Notes under the pieces: generated by a model | Told to the model about the DNA's origin: nothing | What the model saw: the letters and a program-made list of their open reading frames with translations, nothing else | Database searches by the model: none | Origin: Paracoccus albicereus | GTDB taxonomy: Bacteria; Pseudomonadota; Alphaproteobacteria; Rhodobacterales; Rhodobacteraceae | DNA: 64,000 nucleotides | Assembly: GCF_024359525.1 (NCBI RefSeq) | Contig: NZ_JAKZEU010000002.1 | Span: 744,001 to 808,000, forward strand | Direction: 5' to 3' | Translations under genes and position numbers: made by a program | Part shown: one piece after another, positions 35,701 to 44,981 of the stretch | How positions within the stretch are numbered: the first letter of the stretch is position 1 | Layout: each line of letters starts with the position of its first letter

Positions 35701-36993
35701 ATGGGCGAGCATTTCATCGTCAACCGGCAGGCGGGCTCGGAATACGTGCTGCCCGGCTGCGACGTGCATCAGCTTCGCCTTGCCGTCGACACCCATCCCG
35801 GCCCCGTCGAGCCCGAAGAGGTGAATTTCGACCTCGCCCCCCAGGCTGTGTTCCGGCAATGTCTCGAAGCGGCGGACAACAAGGGCGGCGAGATCCTCGT
35901 CACCTCGATGCTGCTGCGGCTGATCGCCCTGCGCTGGCAGGAACGCGAAGCGACGACGAAACCGTCGAAGCTCGCGCTGGACATCCCCGATCTCCTGCGC
36001 CCGCAATCGAACCTCAGGGCCGAGATCGGTGCTTTCGTCCTGGCCTTCGACGATTTCGCCGCCCGTCTCTGCGCCCTGCCCAAGCCCTTGCCCAGCGGCA
36101 CGCCGCCGAAGGTCGATGCGCTGATGCGCCACGCTTGCGAAAACCGGATGACTCTGCGGCAGATGCATGAAGGCATCCAGCAAATGGTGCAGCTCAAGCG
36201 CCTGCACGACGCCCTGCACAGCCTGCAAGTCATGGCCGAAATGCCGCAAGGCGACGGCGCGCAACCCCAATCCCTGCTCGACCTGATGGTCCGCCAGACG
36301 CGCGAGGCCATCGCAGGCCCGCTCGACGCGCTGAATGCCGGAGGGCAGAAATGCCTTGTCGACTGCCGCCGCGTGCTGGATCAGGCCCATGACCTGCTGC
36401 AGAAGAACGATCCGGGCAGCGACACCTTTGCGATGCACTGCCTACGCCTGCTGTTCCGGACAGAGATGACACGGCTGGATCGGCTGCTGTTCACCGCCGT
36501 GTCGAATTGGCCATTACGCGCGCTGATCATGCTGATGGAACGCGGGGCGGACATCGATTTCAACTACGACCGGGTGATCGCGGTCTCGCTTCACAACAAC
36601 CTGCTGCGGCGCATCCTCGCCCATTCGGTCTGGCAGGATGTCGATTTCCGTCTTTACGCGATGGAGGACATCCTGCGCCGTGAGCAGCAGGGTTGGTTCG
36701 TCGAACTGCTGCCCCACGCGCAGAGCGTCCACTTCATGCTTCGCAAGTTGAACGCCGTCGCGGATGGGCAGCCTGCGCTGACGGCAGAACTTCTGGGCGC
36801 GCTGGAGGCGTTTGAGGCCAGCGAAGGTCCTGACGGTTCGGCGCGTATTCAGGCGGCCGTGGCCCATCTCGCCCCAGTCGTTCGTCGGCGTTTTCACGAA
36901 GTCGATCGGCAGCTCAAGGCGGATTTCGACCGTTTCCTCTCGCTGGGCGCGACCCTAGACGACGTGGTCGGCTGGCTGCCGATCGCGATCTGA
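35701..36993 (+). CDS. Uncharacterised helical protein of EAD1-protease cassette
   Basis: This 430-residue protein belongs to no family I recognise. It appears almost wholly alpha-helical and soluble, with no signal peptide, membrane helix, Walker motif or obvious catalytic triplet. A short N-terminal beta-like segment (FIVNRQAGSEYVLPG) precedes the helices. It starts three bases after the protease stop with GAGG upstream and ends 11 bases before the membrane protein gene, so it is almost certainly co-translated. It may be the adaptor, the protease substrate or an inhibitor. Confidence 0.75.
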   Translation: MGEHFIVNRQAGSEYVLPGCDVHQLRLAVDTHPGPVEPEEVNFDLAPQAVFRQCLEAADNKGGEILVTSMLLRLIALRWQEREATTKPSKLALDIPDLLRPQSNLRAEIGAFVLAFDDFAARLCALPKPLPSGTPPKVDALMRHACENRMTLRQMHEGIQQMVQLKRLHDALHSLQVMAEMPQGDGAQPQSLLDLMVRQTREAIAGPLDALNAGGQKCLVDCRRVLDQAHDLLQKNDPGSDTFAMHCLRLLFRTEMTRLDRLLFTAVSNWPLRALIMLMERGADIDFNYDRVIAVSLHNNLLRRILAHSVWQDVDFRLYAMEDILRREQQGWFVELLPHAQSVHFMLRKLNAVADGQPALTAELLGALEAFEASEGPDGSARIQAAVAHLAPVVRRRFHEVDRQLKADFDRFLSLGATLDDVVGWLPIAI

Positions 36994-37004
36994 AGGGGAT
37001 GGCG

Positions 37005-38750
37005 ATGCAAAGCGGACGCAAGCTGCCCCCCGAGATCCAGACGCTGATCGATCGTGAGCGCGCGCTGCCCCCGCTAGGCGCCGACCCTGCGGCGCTGGAC
37101 GCGCACCGCGCGCTGTTGCAGGACGTGATCGCGGCCGGCGGCGAGGTGCCCGAGGGTCCGGGCCGCGACGCGCTGAGCGAGCTGATGTACCGGCTGGCAA
37201 GCGGCATCCTGGTCGAGACGGGAACGCAGATCGACACACCGGTGCTGGCGGCCTTCGACGCGAGTCGTCAGCGCGACGTCCCGCCGGACCCCGAGCCCGC
37301 ACCGGATGCCACGCCTGCACCGCCCAGCCCGAAGCACCATCGCAAGGCAAGTCGCAAGGGCGATGCCAGAACGACGCCGATCGACGATCCCGAAGCGGAA
37401 CAGAACCGCGCCTTCGAGCTGGTCCGCTGGGGCGCGATGGCACGTCAATGGCGTCAGGCCGAAAGCGAGGGGCGACCTTCTGGCGGGATGCTGCTCGGCG
37501 GCGATTCCATCGCCGAGGCGGAAGCATTCGCCGCGGACGATTCCGACATCGCGGCCTTTGTCAGGGCCAGTCGCGCGCATGGCGACAAGCGGCGGCGCCG
37601 GGCCTGGGCTACGTCGCTGGTCGCATGCTCGATCCTCGCTGCCGTCGTGACCGTCGGGCTGATGCAGATCCGGTTTCAGCGTCAGCTCGCGTTGAACGAA
37701 GAGCTTCGCGCGCAGACGGCCGAGGCGCAGGCATCCGAATTGCGCAACAAGACGCTCGCTGCGCTGCAGGCCGTTTCGGACCGCAATATCGAGCCTTTGC
37801 GCGATCTTCTTCTTGAACGGGTCGGCGAACAAGGACAGGCTGCGGTCGATCTGCTGACGATCCGCCAGATCGCCCAGCTTCCCGACGCCGACGCGGCAAC
37901 CGTGCTCGCCTCGGCCAGCGCCTATCAGGAAGCGGCGGCCACGCCGGGCAACCAGATGCAGCCTGTCGACCCTATCCCTCAAGGCGGCTCGCCGTCGTGG
38001 GACGCATTGGTCGCGGCGTTCGAGCCGGCCTGGGCGACGATCGAGGGGGCTGGATTGTCGCCGTCGCTGGAAATGGCCGCAGCTGACACCGAGCCCATGG
38101 TTCGCCCCGAACCTCCGGCAGAAACGGCAAGCCCGACCACCCTCGCCCGTCTCGCGGACCTGTGGGATCTGGGTCAGACTTGTAGCGGTGCGATGTGGCT
38201 GGGCAATGCAGATCAGTCTCAGGTGATGAACGTGGCCGAAGTCGGGCGGATCGAACCGGGTCAGATGGTCACCATCGCGATCCCGGGTGCTATCAACATG
38301 CGTGCGGGACTGCCGACCGGCGACTATGCCCTCCAACCCGTGAAGGGGGTGATCCCGAACGGCGCCCGCATTCGCGTCGACGGGGCGCCCGTTCCGTTCC
38401 AGCGCGACGGCAAGCAGCGTTACTGGGCGCCCGTGACCGTCCCGCGTCAACATTGCAGCACCGTCTTCGTGCAATATGACGGCGACACGGTTCCCCTGCG
38501 CGTCCAGCAAACACTGGAGACGATCACCGCGCAGGGCTTCATTGCGCCCAAGGCCGAGCGGACGCCCTCGGCCCGCGGACTGTCGGAAATCCGATATTTT
38601 CACCAGGACGATGCGCCGCTGGCCCAGCAGGTCGCCAATGCGCTGGTCGATGCCGGCGTGACGGGCAGCGTCGCAATGGTGCCGCTCTACGACAGCAAGT
38701 TCGCCGCGGACGAGGGCGTGATGGAGGTCTGGCTCGACCTTGGCGCCTGA
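37005..38750 (+). CDS. Single-pass membrane protein of EAD1-protease cassette
   Basis: This 581-residue protein has a cytoplasmic N-terminal part with a proline-rich stretch (about 93-110) and a basic KRRRR just before one membrane helix (about residues 203-222, SLVACSILAAVVTVGLMQI). A predicted coiled coil follows (about 225-250) and then a large outer part by the positive-inside rule. The last 65 residues (SEIRYFHQDDAPLAQQVANAL onward) have an alpha/beta pattern reminiscent of LytR_C- or SPOR-like modules, but this is unproven. The ATG at 37005 sits at good spacing from AAGGGG; the ATG at 36999 touches it. Confidence 0.75.
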   Translation: MQSGRKLPPEIQTLIDRERALPPLGADPAALDAHRALLQDVIAAGGEVPEGPGRDALSELMYRLASGILVETGTQIDTPVLAAFDASRQRDVPPDPEPAPDATPAPPSPKHHRKASRKGDARTTPIDDPEAEQNRAFELVRWGAMARQWRQAESEGRPSGGMLLGGDSIAEAEAFAADDSDIAAFVRASRAHGDKRRRRAWATSLVACSILAAVVTVGLMQIRFQRQLALNEELRAQTAEAQASELRNKTLAALQAVSDRNIEPLRDLLLERVGEQGQAAVDLLTIRQIAQLPDADAATVLASASAYQEAAATPGNQMQPVDPIPQGGSPSWDALVAAFEPAWATIEGAGLSPSLEMAAADTEPMVRPEPPAETASPTTLARLADLWDLGQTCSGAMWLGNADQSQVMNVAEVGRIEPGQMVTIAIPGAINMRAGLPTGDYALQPVKGVIPNGARIRVDGAPVPFQRDGKQRYWAPVTVPRQHCSTVFVQYDGDTVPLRVQQTLETITAQGFIAPKAERTPSARGLSEIRYFHQDDAPLAQQVANALVDAGVTGSVAMVPLYDSKFAADEGVMEVWLDLGA

Positions 38751-38806
38751 TCGATTGAACTGATCCGAACCGGCCGGCGCAGCCGCGCCACCAACAGGGA
38801 AGCTTG

Positions 38807-40249
38807 ATGATGACCGAACAGATCACGCGAACCGAGTTCGAACGGATGCTGATGGACCCCGATGTGCCGGACAGCGCGCTGCGCCCTTATGTCATGATCG
38901 ATCCGCTGGAAAGCCAGGCCTTGCAGCCCAGCGTCGTCGTGAACCCCGATCGTGTCGCGGCGGGTGGCCTGGAGTCGGCGATGGCGCTCGGCTCGCTGAA
39001 CAAGGTCGCCCGCTGGCGTCGCAATCAGCGCTATCGCGCCCGCGTCGCCAAGGGCTGGTCGGGCCCCAAGGTGGTGGCCGAAGGTGACAGCTGGTTCCAG
39101 TATCCGCTGCTGCTGGACGACGTGATCGACCATCTGTCGGACCGCTGGGCCATCTATGACAACAGTGCGGCTGGCGATCTGCTTCGCGACATGGCGCGAC
39201 AGGACGAGATCGGCGTCTCGGTCCGCAGCGAGAAACCCGATTACCTGCTGCTGTCAGGCGGCGGCAACGACGTGCTTGGCGGCGGCAGTCTGGAACGGCA
39301 CGTCGCAAGCTTCAAGGCAGGGCTTCGCCCCGAAGACTATGTTCAGGACACGTTCGACGCGCTGCTGTCGTCGACCATGCGCATCTACGCCGACATCATC
39401 GAAACGGGGCTGAGCGCGGGCGCGGGCAAGGTCGTCTGCCACTGCTACGATTACGCGCTGCCCAATTCCGGACGCTGGCTTGGACGGCCGCTGGCCAAGC
39501 TGGGCATCAACGACCCGGGCCTGCAACGCGCGATCCTGCACATCCTGATCGACCGTTTCCACGACAGCCTGATCGTGATGGCCCGGAAGTTCGGCGGGCG
39601 CGTCCGGATCGCCGACACGCGAAGGACCGTCGATCCCGGCAACTGGTATGACGAGTTGCATCCAACCAGCGTCGGCTATGCCGGACCAGCGCAGAAGATC
39701 CGAGCTGCTGCAAATGCTGGCGGCGGCCTGGAGAGTGTGGACGTGATCGTTCCGAAACCTGTCGAGCGTCCGCTGGATGTTGCGGATACCGAAGCCGTCT
39801 CACGTCTTCTGGACACGTCCGAGGATCGGCTGCTGGACGAGCTTGGCCGCAGGCAGACGATCCTCGAACTCGATCCCGGAGCCGCCGACACCCTATCGCT
39901 GGAACTGACGACGGGCGGCGTCGAAGGGGTGGGCGATGTCTTCCGCAAGCTGGGCGGGCGGGTTCTGGCGCGCCAGCAACGCGAACTTTACGCCCTGCTT
40001 TGCGGCGATGATCCTGCCACAAAGGGCGAGCGCGAGAAGCTGCGCGGCGCACTGAACCTGTCGGACACCGCGCTGACCGGCGCACTGGCCGCCGCAATGA
40101 TCGCGGTCGGCTGCCCGCCTTTCGTCGCGCCGCTGATCGCCGCGGTGATCGTGCGTCGCGGCATCTATCCGGCCTACGAGGAAACCTGCCGGCTATGGGG
40201 CGAAAGCATCGCTGCAGACGATCAGAAAGCGGCCGCACCCGCGCCCTGA
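38807..40249 (+). CDS. SGNH/GDSL hydrolase with extra C-terminal module
   Basis: This 480-residue protein lacks a signal peptide. Residues 85-300 are an SGNH hydrolase: block I AEGDSWFQYP (Ser95), block III SGGGNDVL (Asn154) and block V DELHPTS (Asp282, His285) are intact. The C-terminal 180 residues are not part of the SGNH fold and include a hydrophobic hairpin (TALTGALAAAMIAVGCPPFVAPLIAAVIV, split at the Cys-Pro-Pro turn). It may act on ester bonds in lipids, acylated proteins or nucleotides; the substrate is unknown. AGGGA at 38796-38800 supports the ATG at 38807. It ends 12 bases from the convergent lacI gene. Confidence 0.82.
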   Translation: MMTEQITRTEFERMLMDPDVPDSALRPYVMIDPLESQALQPSVVVNPDRVAAGGLESAMALGSLNKVARWRRNQRYRARVAKGWSGPKVVAEGDSWFQYPLLLDDVIDHLSDRWAIYDNSAAGDLLRDMARQDEIGVSVRSEKPDYLLLSGGGNDVLGGGSLERHVASFKAGLRPEDYVQDTFDALLSSTMRIYADIIETGLSAGAGKVVCHCYDYALPNSGRWLGRPLAKLGINDPGLQRAILHILIDRFHDSLIVMARKFGGRVRIADTRRTVDPGNWYDELHPTSVGYAGPAQKIRAAANAGGGLESVDVIVPKPVERPLDVADTEAVSRLLDTSEDRLLDELGRRQTILELDPGAADTLSLELTTGGVEGVGDVFRKLGGRVLARQQRELYALLCGDDPATKGEREKLRGALNLSDTALTGALAAAMIAVGCPPFVAPLIAAVIVRRGIYPAYEETCRLWGESIAADDQKAAAPAP

Positions 40250-40261
40250 GGAGTCTGACCG

Positions 40262-41305
40262 TCAGGCAGGCGCGCCGCAGCTTTCCCTGACGACCAGTTC
40301 GACCGGGACCAGCCTGACCTCGCCTGCATCGGGCGGGGTCTTGGAAACCGCCGCATTATCCAGCCGTTCGCGCAACATCTCGGCCGCGATGCGACCCAGG
40401 CTCGGCCGATCCTGCCGGATCGTCGTCAGCGCGGGAATGTAGAACTCGGCGAAGTCTATGTCGTCGAAGCCGATCACCGATATGTCCTGCGGCACACGGA
40501 TGCCAGCGGCCTGCAGGGCCGCGATCAGCCCGAAGGCCATCGCATCGGATGCACAGAAGACGGCACTCGGCCGATCCTCGCCCGTCAGCGCCAGGATACG
40601 CCCGGCTGCCTCACGCCCCGAGGTCAGTGAGAAATCGCCCCGGATGATCCAGTCGGGCCGCGACGGCAGATCCAACTCGGCCCGCGCGGCCAGAACGCCC
40701 TCGCGCCGCGCCTGCGTCAGCACGTTGTCGGCGGGACCGGTGACATGGGCGATGCGCCTGTGCCCCAGCCCGTGAAGATAGCGGATCGCCATGCCCGCGC
40801 CGGCAACGTTGTCGGACCGGACCGATGGCAGCGGCGCATCCGCGACCCATTCGCAGGCGCAGACGAAACGATCCGACAGATCGTGCCGCGTCAGCTGCTG
40901 CAACGCCGCTTTGGAAATCGCTCCGTCAAGCGAGATCATCCCGTCGATCCGCGCATCGAGGAAATATTCGGCCAGTCCATGACCGGCACCAGACAGGTTC
41001 GCCGTGTCGAGGATCAGGACCGAATAGGCGCTGCCCGCGAAGCCTTCGGCCAGACCCGACAGGATCTGCGAGAAGAACGGATTGCCCAGATTGGGCACCA
41101 GAACCAGGATCGCGCCCGCCCGCTGCTTACGCAGGTTCCGCGCCGCCTGGTTGACCCGATAGCCGGTGGCGCGGATCGCGGCGAACACCGTCTCGCGCGT
41201 GCTGTCCGACAGAAGGTCAGGGTTCGACAGGGCACGGCTGACCGTCGCCGTGGACACCCCGGCCGCACGCGCCACATCCTGAATACGGGCGGCCCGCTGC
41301 GCCAT
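40262..41305 (-). CDS. LacI-family regulator of uronate genes
   Basis: This 347-residue repressor has a LacI helix-turn-helix (IQDVARAAGVSTATVSRALSNPD) and a periplasmic-binding-like sugar domain. It is last in the minus-strand uronate operon, 65 bases after uxaA, with a LacI-type operator in that gap, so it may autoregulate. GGGAGAG precedes the ATG at 41305. Confidence 0.92.
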   Translation of the reverse strand: MAQRAARIQDVARAAGVSTATVSRALSNPDLLSDSTRETVFAAIRATGYRVNQAARNLRKQRAGAILVLVPNLGNPFFSQILSGLAEGFAGSAYSVLILDTANLSGAGHGLAEYFLDARIDGMISLDGAISKAALQQLTRHDLSDRFVCACEWVADAPLPSVRSDNVAGAGMAIRYLHGLGHRRIAHVTGPADNVLTQARREGVLAARAELDLPSRPDWIIRGDFSLTSGREAAGRILALTGEDRPSAVFCASDAMAFGLIAALQAAGIRVPQDISVIGFDDIDFAEFYIPALTTIRQDRPSLGRIAAEMLRERLDNAAVSKTPPDAGEVRLVPVELVVRESCGAPA

Positions 41306-41344
41306 CGCGTCTCTCCCCCGGCCTCGCACTTGCGAGAGTAGGGC

Positions 41345-41358
41345 TGTAATCGTTTACA
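41345..41358. promoter_or_regulatory. LacI-type operator upstream of lacI
   Basis: TGTAATCGTTTACA is a 14-base near-palindrome with the central CG typical of LacI-family operators (TGTAAACGTTTACA consensus-like, one pair mismatched). It lies 40 bases upstream of the regulator start, in the gap after uxaA. Confidence 0.65.
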
Positions 41359-41370
41359 GACAAGCGGAGT

Positions 41371-42849
41371 TCAGACCACCGCGCCGATCTGCCATGGCAC
41401 GAACTCGTTGTCACCCAGCCCCAATGCCTCGCTGCGGCTAGGCTGGCCGGATGCCGTCGTCAGGATGAGATCGACGATCTCGCGCGCCTTGTCGGCGAGG
41501 CTGACCCCGTCCGACAGGATATCGCCGCAATTCAAGTCCATGTCGTCGGGCATCGCGCGGAACAGCGCGTTGTTCGTGGCCAGCTTCAGCGTCGGGGCGG
41601 GTTTGGAGCCGAAGGCGGATCCGCGCCCGGTGGTGAACACGATCAACTGCGCCCCGCCGGCGATCTGACCCGTGGCCGAAACCGGATCATAGCCGGGCGT
41701 GTCCATGAAGTTCAGGCCCGGCGCGGTGATCGGCTCGGCATAATCCAGCACGGCTTCCAGCGGCGCTTGCCCGGCCTTGGCGACGGCGCCCAGCGATTTT
41801 TCAAGGATCGTGGTCAGCCCGCCCGCCTTGTTGCCGGGGCTGGGATTGTTGTCGAGCGACGCGCCGTTCTTCGCGGTATAGTCGCGCCACCATGCGATCC
41901 GTTCCAGCAGCTTGTCGGCCACCTTTGGGCTGGCGGCGCGGTCCAGAAGCAGGCGTTCGGCGCCGTAGATCTCGGGTGTCTCGGACAGCACGACCGATGC
42001 GCCCTGCGCGGCCAGCATGTCGCTGGACAGCCCAAGCGCGGGATTGGCGGTGATCCCGGAAAACCCGTCCGAGCCCCCGCATTGCAGCCCGATCCTCAGG
42101 GCCGAGACGGCGGCCGGCGCGCGTGTCACGTCGTTCACCGCCGGAAGCAGATCGCGGACCCGCGCCTTGATCGCGTCGATGGTCCGCCGCGTGCCGCCGT
42201 TGTCCTGGATGGTCAGCCCGTGGAAGTGTGCGGCCTCACCCAGGTCCTGTTTCATCCGGGCGATCTGCATCACCTCGCAGCCGAGGCCCACGAACAAGGC
42301 AGCACCGACATTGGGATGACCTGCATGCCCTGTCAGAACACGCTGCAGCGCAAGCCAGCCGGGCCCGCTGTCGGCCATTCCGCAGCCAGAGCCATGCGCG
42401 AAAGCGACGACGCCATCGACATTCGGAAACGGCTCGAGCGCACCTTCGATGCGCAGTTCTTCAGCCGCGCGCCGGATGACCGTGGCCGAACAGTTCACGG
42501 TCGACACCAGCGCGACAAAATTACGCGTGCCGACCTGCCCGCCTGCGCGGTGATAGCCTTGGAAGGTCAGTCCGTCGCGGGGATGCGCGGCCAGCGCCGC
42601 CCGAGCCTCGGCCAGCGCGGCACCGGGACGATAGTCCGACCCATGTTCGCCAAAGGCGCAATTGTGGCTGTGGACATGGTCGCCCGCCAAGATGTCCGTC
42701 GTCGCGAATCCGATGATCTGGCCGAATTTCAGGATCGGCGCGCCCTTCGCGATCGCCTGCCGCGCGATCTTGTGACCAGCCGGCGCGATGCCCTTTTCGG
42801 TCAGGATCGCGACATTGTCCGACTCGTTCAGGATCAGCGGTTCACGCAT
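41371..42849 (-). CDS. uxaA: Altronate dehydratase
   Basis: This 492-residue UxaA-family enzyme converts D-altronate to 2-keto-3-deoxygluconate. The N-terminal SAF domain shows VHSHNCAFGEHGSDY (about residues 59-73). The C-terminal altronase domain shows SDGFSGITANPALGL and an FMDTPGYDPVSATG stretch. It overlaps the reductase gene by eight bases. Confidence 0.94.
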   Translation of the reverse strand: MREPLILNESDNVAILTEKGIAPAGHKIARQAIAKGAPILKFGQIIGFATTDILAGDHVHSHNCAFGEHGSDYRPGAALAEARAALAAHPRDGLTFQGYHRAGGQVGTRNFVALVSTVNCSATVIRRAAEELRIEGALEPFPNVDGVVAFAHGSGCGMADSGPGWLALQRVLTGHAGHPNVGAALFVGLGCEVMQIARMKQDLGEAAHFHGLTIQDNGGTRRTIDAIKARVRDLLPAVNDVTRAPAAVSALRIGLQCGGSDGFSGITANPALGLSSDMLAAQGASVVLSETPEIYGAERLLLDRAASPKVADKLLERIAWWRDYTAKNGASLDNNPSPGNKAGGLTTILEKSLGAVAKAGQAPLEAVLDYAEPITAPGLNFMDTPGYDPVSATGQIAGGAQLIVFTTGRGSAFGSKPAPTLKLATNNALFRAMPDDMDLNCGDILSDGVSLADKAREIVDLILTTASGQPSRSEALGLGDNEFVPWQIGAVV

Positions 42850-44278
42850 CGCCTCGCCGCGCGACGCTGGCGCGCGCCCCGTCCGAGATCAGGCCCGCCA
42901 GCGCCTCGGTCAGCGCGCGGGCAAAGCCGTCATCATCGCGCAGCACCGCCGGGAACACCTCGCTCAGCGCAAGCATGTTTCGAACCGTGTTGGCAGGATC
43001 GTCAGTCCATTGCGCCGCGAGCTTGTCGGCCAGAGGGTCCTTGACCTCGATCGCTTTCCCCTTCTCGTCGCGACCCGAAACGTAGCGAATCCACCCCGCA
43101 ACCGCCAGCGTGAGGCCGGACATGTCACGTCCCGCGGCACGACCTTCGGCAATCGTCCCAAAGATGCGCTGCGGCAGCTTCTGGCTGCCATCCATCGCGA
43201 TCTGCCATGTCCGGTGACGAATGCCGGGATTGGCGTATCGGTCGTGCAGCGCATCGGCATAGCCCGCCAGATCAACGCCGGGCGGCGGCGTCAGGACGGG
43301 AATGATCTCGTCCCGCCACAGCCTGCGCACGAAATTCGAAAAGACCGGATCGGCGATGGTCTCGGCGATCGTTTCGTGTCCCGCCAGGTAGCCCAGATAG
43401 GCGAGGCTGGAATGTGTGCCGTTCAGCATACGCAGCTTCATGTGCTCGAACGGAGTCACATCGGCGACCATCTCGACGCCGACCTTCTCGAAGGCCGGGC
43501 GCGGACCGCAGAAGTCGTCCTCGATCACCCATTGCCGGAACGGCTCGTGCATCACCGCCGCGTCGTCGCGGATGCCGGTCGCTGCCTCCAACCGGTCGAG
43601 ATCGGCATCGGTCGTCGCCGGCGCGATGCGGTCCACCATCGTCGATGGAAATGCGCCTTCGCTTTCGATCCAGTCGGCCAACGCCGGATCGATCAGCCGC
43701 GCGAGGTCCAGAACGACGCCGCGAACGACGCGGCCGTTTTCAGGCAGGTTGTCGCAGCAGAGAACGGTAAAGGGCGGATGTCCCGCATCACGCCGCGCCT
43801 GCAGCGCGCGGACCAGAAAGCCCGGCGCCGATTTCGGCAACGGGATTCTCAGATCATGCCGGATGTCGGGGTGATCCCGGTTCAGCCGGCCGGTGGCCGG
43901 TTCGTGGCAATAGCCTTTCTCGGTGACTGTGAGGCTGACGATATGGGTCGTCGGCGCGGCCATCGCGTCCAGCACCGCCCTCGCATCCTCTGGCGCGACA
44001 AGGACGTCGCGCAACACTTCGACGATCCGTGGCGTCTCACCGTCGGGACCAAGCTCGACCGCCGTGTAGGCCCAGCCCTGCGGTTTCAGCCGATCCCGTG
44101 TACCCGGCGATTGCAGCGAGACGCCGATGATCCCCCAATCGCCGCCCTCGGCTTCCATGGCCTCTGCCACGTAAACGGCCCCATGCGCACGGAAAAACGC
44201 GCCGAGTCCCAGATGGACGATACCGGCGGACGCGCTGGATGGTTCGCGATGAAGTCTATCTGGCAAGCCAGCCTCCAT
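42842..44278 (-). CDS. uxuB: Mannitol dehydrogenase-family uronate reductase
   Basis: This 478-residue protein of the long-chain mannitol dehydrogenase family has GIVHLGLGAFFRAH, LCCDNLPENG and the catalytic Lys in KLRMLNGTHSSLAYLG. The sequence looks most like fructuronate reductase (UxuB), but the neighbours include both uxaA and uxuA, so it may also reduce tagaturonate. NADH-dependent reduction is expected. It overlaps kduD by 23 bases, an unusually long overlap. Confidence 0.9.
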   Translation of the reverse strand: MEAGLPDRLHREPSSASAGIVHLGLGAFFRAHGAVYVAEAMEAEGGDWGIIGVSLQSPGTRDRLKPQGWAYTAVELGPDGETPRIVEVLRDVLVAPEDARAVLDAMAAPTTHIVSLTVTEKGYCHEPATGRLNRDHPDIRHDLRIPLPKSAPGFLVRALQARRDAGHPPFTVLCCDNLPENGRVVRGVVLDLARLIDPALADWIESEGAFPSTMVDRIAPATTDADLDRLEAATGIRDDAAVMHEPFRQWVIEDDFCGPRPAFEKVGVEMVADVTPFEHMKLRMLNGTHSSLAYLGYLAGHETIAETIADPVFSNFVRRLWRDEIIPVLTPPPGVDLAGYADALHDRYANPGIRHRTWQIAMDGSQKLPQRIFGTIAEGRAAGRDMSGLTLAVAGWIRYVSGRDEKGKAIEVKDPLADKLAAQWTDDPANTVRNMLALSEVFPAVLRDDDGFARALTEALAGLISDGARASVARRGDA

Positions 44279-44981
44279 CGACGTTCAGCACAGCACCGTT
44301 GATGTAGTCCGAGGCCGGTGCGGCAAGAAATACGGCGGTCTGCGCGATGTCCTCGGGCTGGCCCCAGCGACCAGCCGGGATGCGGTCGAGGATGGCCTTC
44401 GAGCGGTCGGGATCGGCGCGCAGCGCCTCGGTGTTGTTCGTCTCGATATAGCCCGGCGCAATGGCGTTCACGTTCAGCCCGCGCGCGGCCCATTCATTCG
44501 CCATCAGCTTGGTCAGCCCCGCGACGCCATGCTTGCTGGCCGTGTAGGACGGCACGCGGATGCCGCCCTGAAACGACAGCAGCGATGCGATGTTGACGAT
44601 CTTGCCCACCCCTCGCGGCAGCGCGGCTTTGGCAAAGGCCTGACACGTGAAGAACAGCGCCTTCAGGTTCACGTCGATGACGTCGTCCCAGTCGGCTTCC
44701 GAGAAATCGACGGCATCCTCGCGCCGGATGATGCCGGCGTTGTTCACGAGAATATCGATCCGCTCGGATGAGAAGACATCGCGGGCTGCCATCGGATCGG
44801 CGAAATCCAGATGCAGCGCGCGACCGGAGCCCATCATCGCAACCGTCTCTGCACAATCGCTGCGCCCCGCCGCGATCACCTCGGCCCCTGCGCCCGCCAG
44901 CGCGACCGCGATAGCCTGGCCGATGCCGGTGTTCGCACCGGTGACAAGCGCGGTGCGTCCGTCCAGAGAAAACGCGTTCAT
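44256..44981 (-). CDS. kduD: 2-dehydro-3-deoxy-D-gluconate 5-dehydrogenase
   Basis: This 241-residue short-chain dehydrogenase has the cofactor motif TGANTGIG, the NNAG motif and the catalytic Tyr-x3-Lys in SYTASKHG. It reduces 2,5-diketo-3-deoxygluconate to 2-keto-3-deoxygluconate. It overlaps kduI by four bases, confirming the pathway role. Confidence 0.94.
   Translation of the reverse strand: MNAFSLDGRTALVTGANTGIGQAIAVALAGAGAEVIAAGRSDCAETVAMMGSGRALHLDFADPMAARDVFSSERIDILVNNAGIIRREDAVDFSEADWDDVIDVNLKALFFTCQAFAKAALPRGVGKIVNIASLLSFQGGIRVPSYTASKHGVAGLTKLMANEWAARGLNVNAIAPGYIETNNTEALRADPDRSKAILDRIPAGRWGQPEDIAQTAVFLAAPASDYINGAVLNVDGGWLAR

Noticed and set aside
34351..40249. Mobile-element borders of the EAD1-protease cassette
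   Set aside because: No integrase, transposase, tRNA or direct repeat was found at either side, so transfer cannot be claimed from this sequence.
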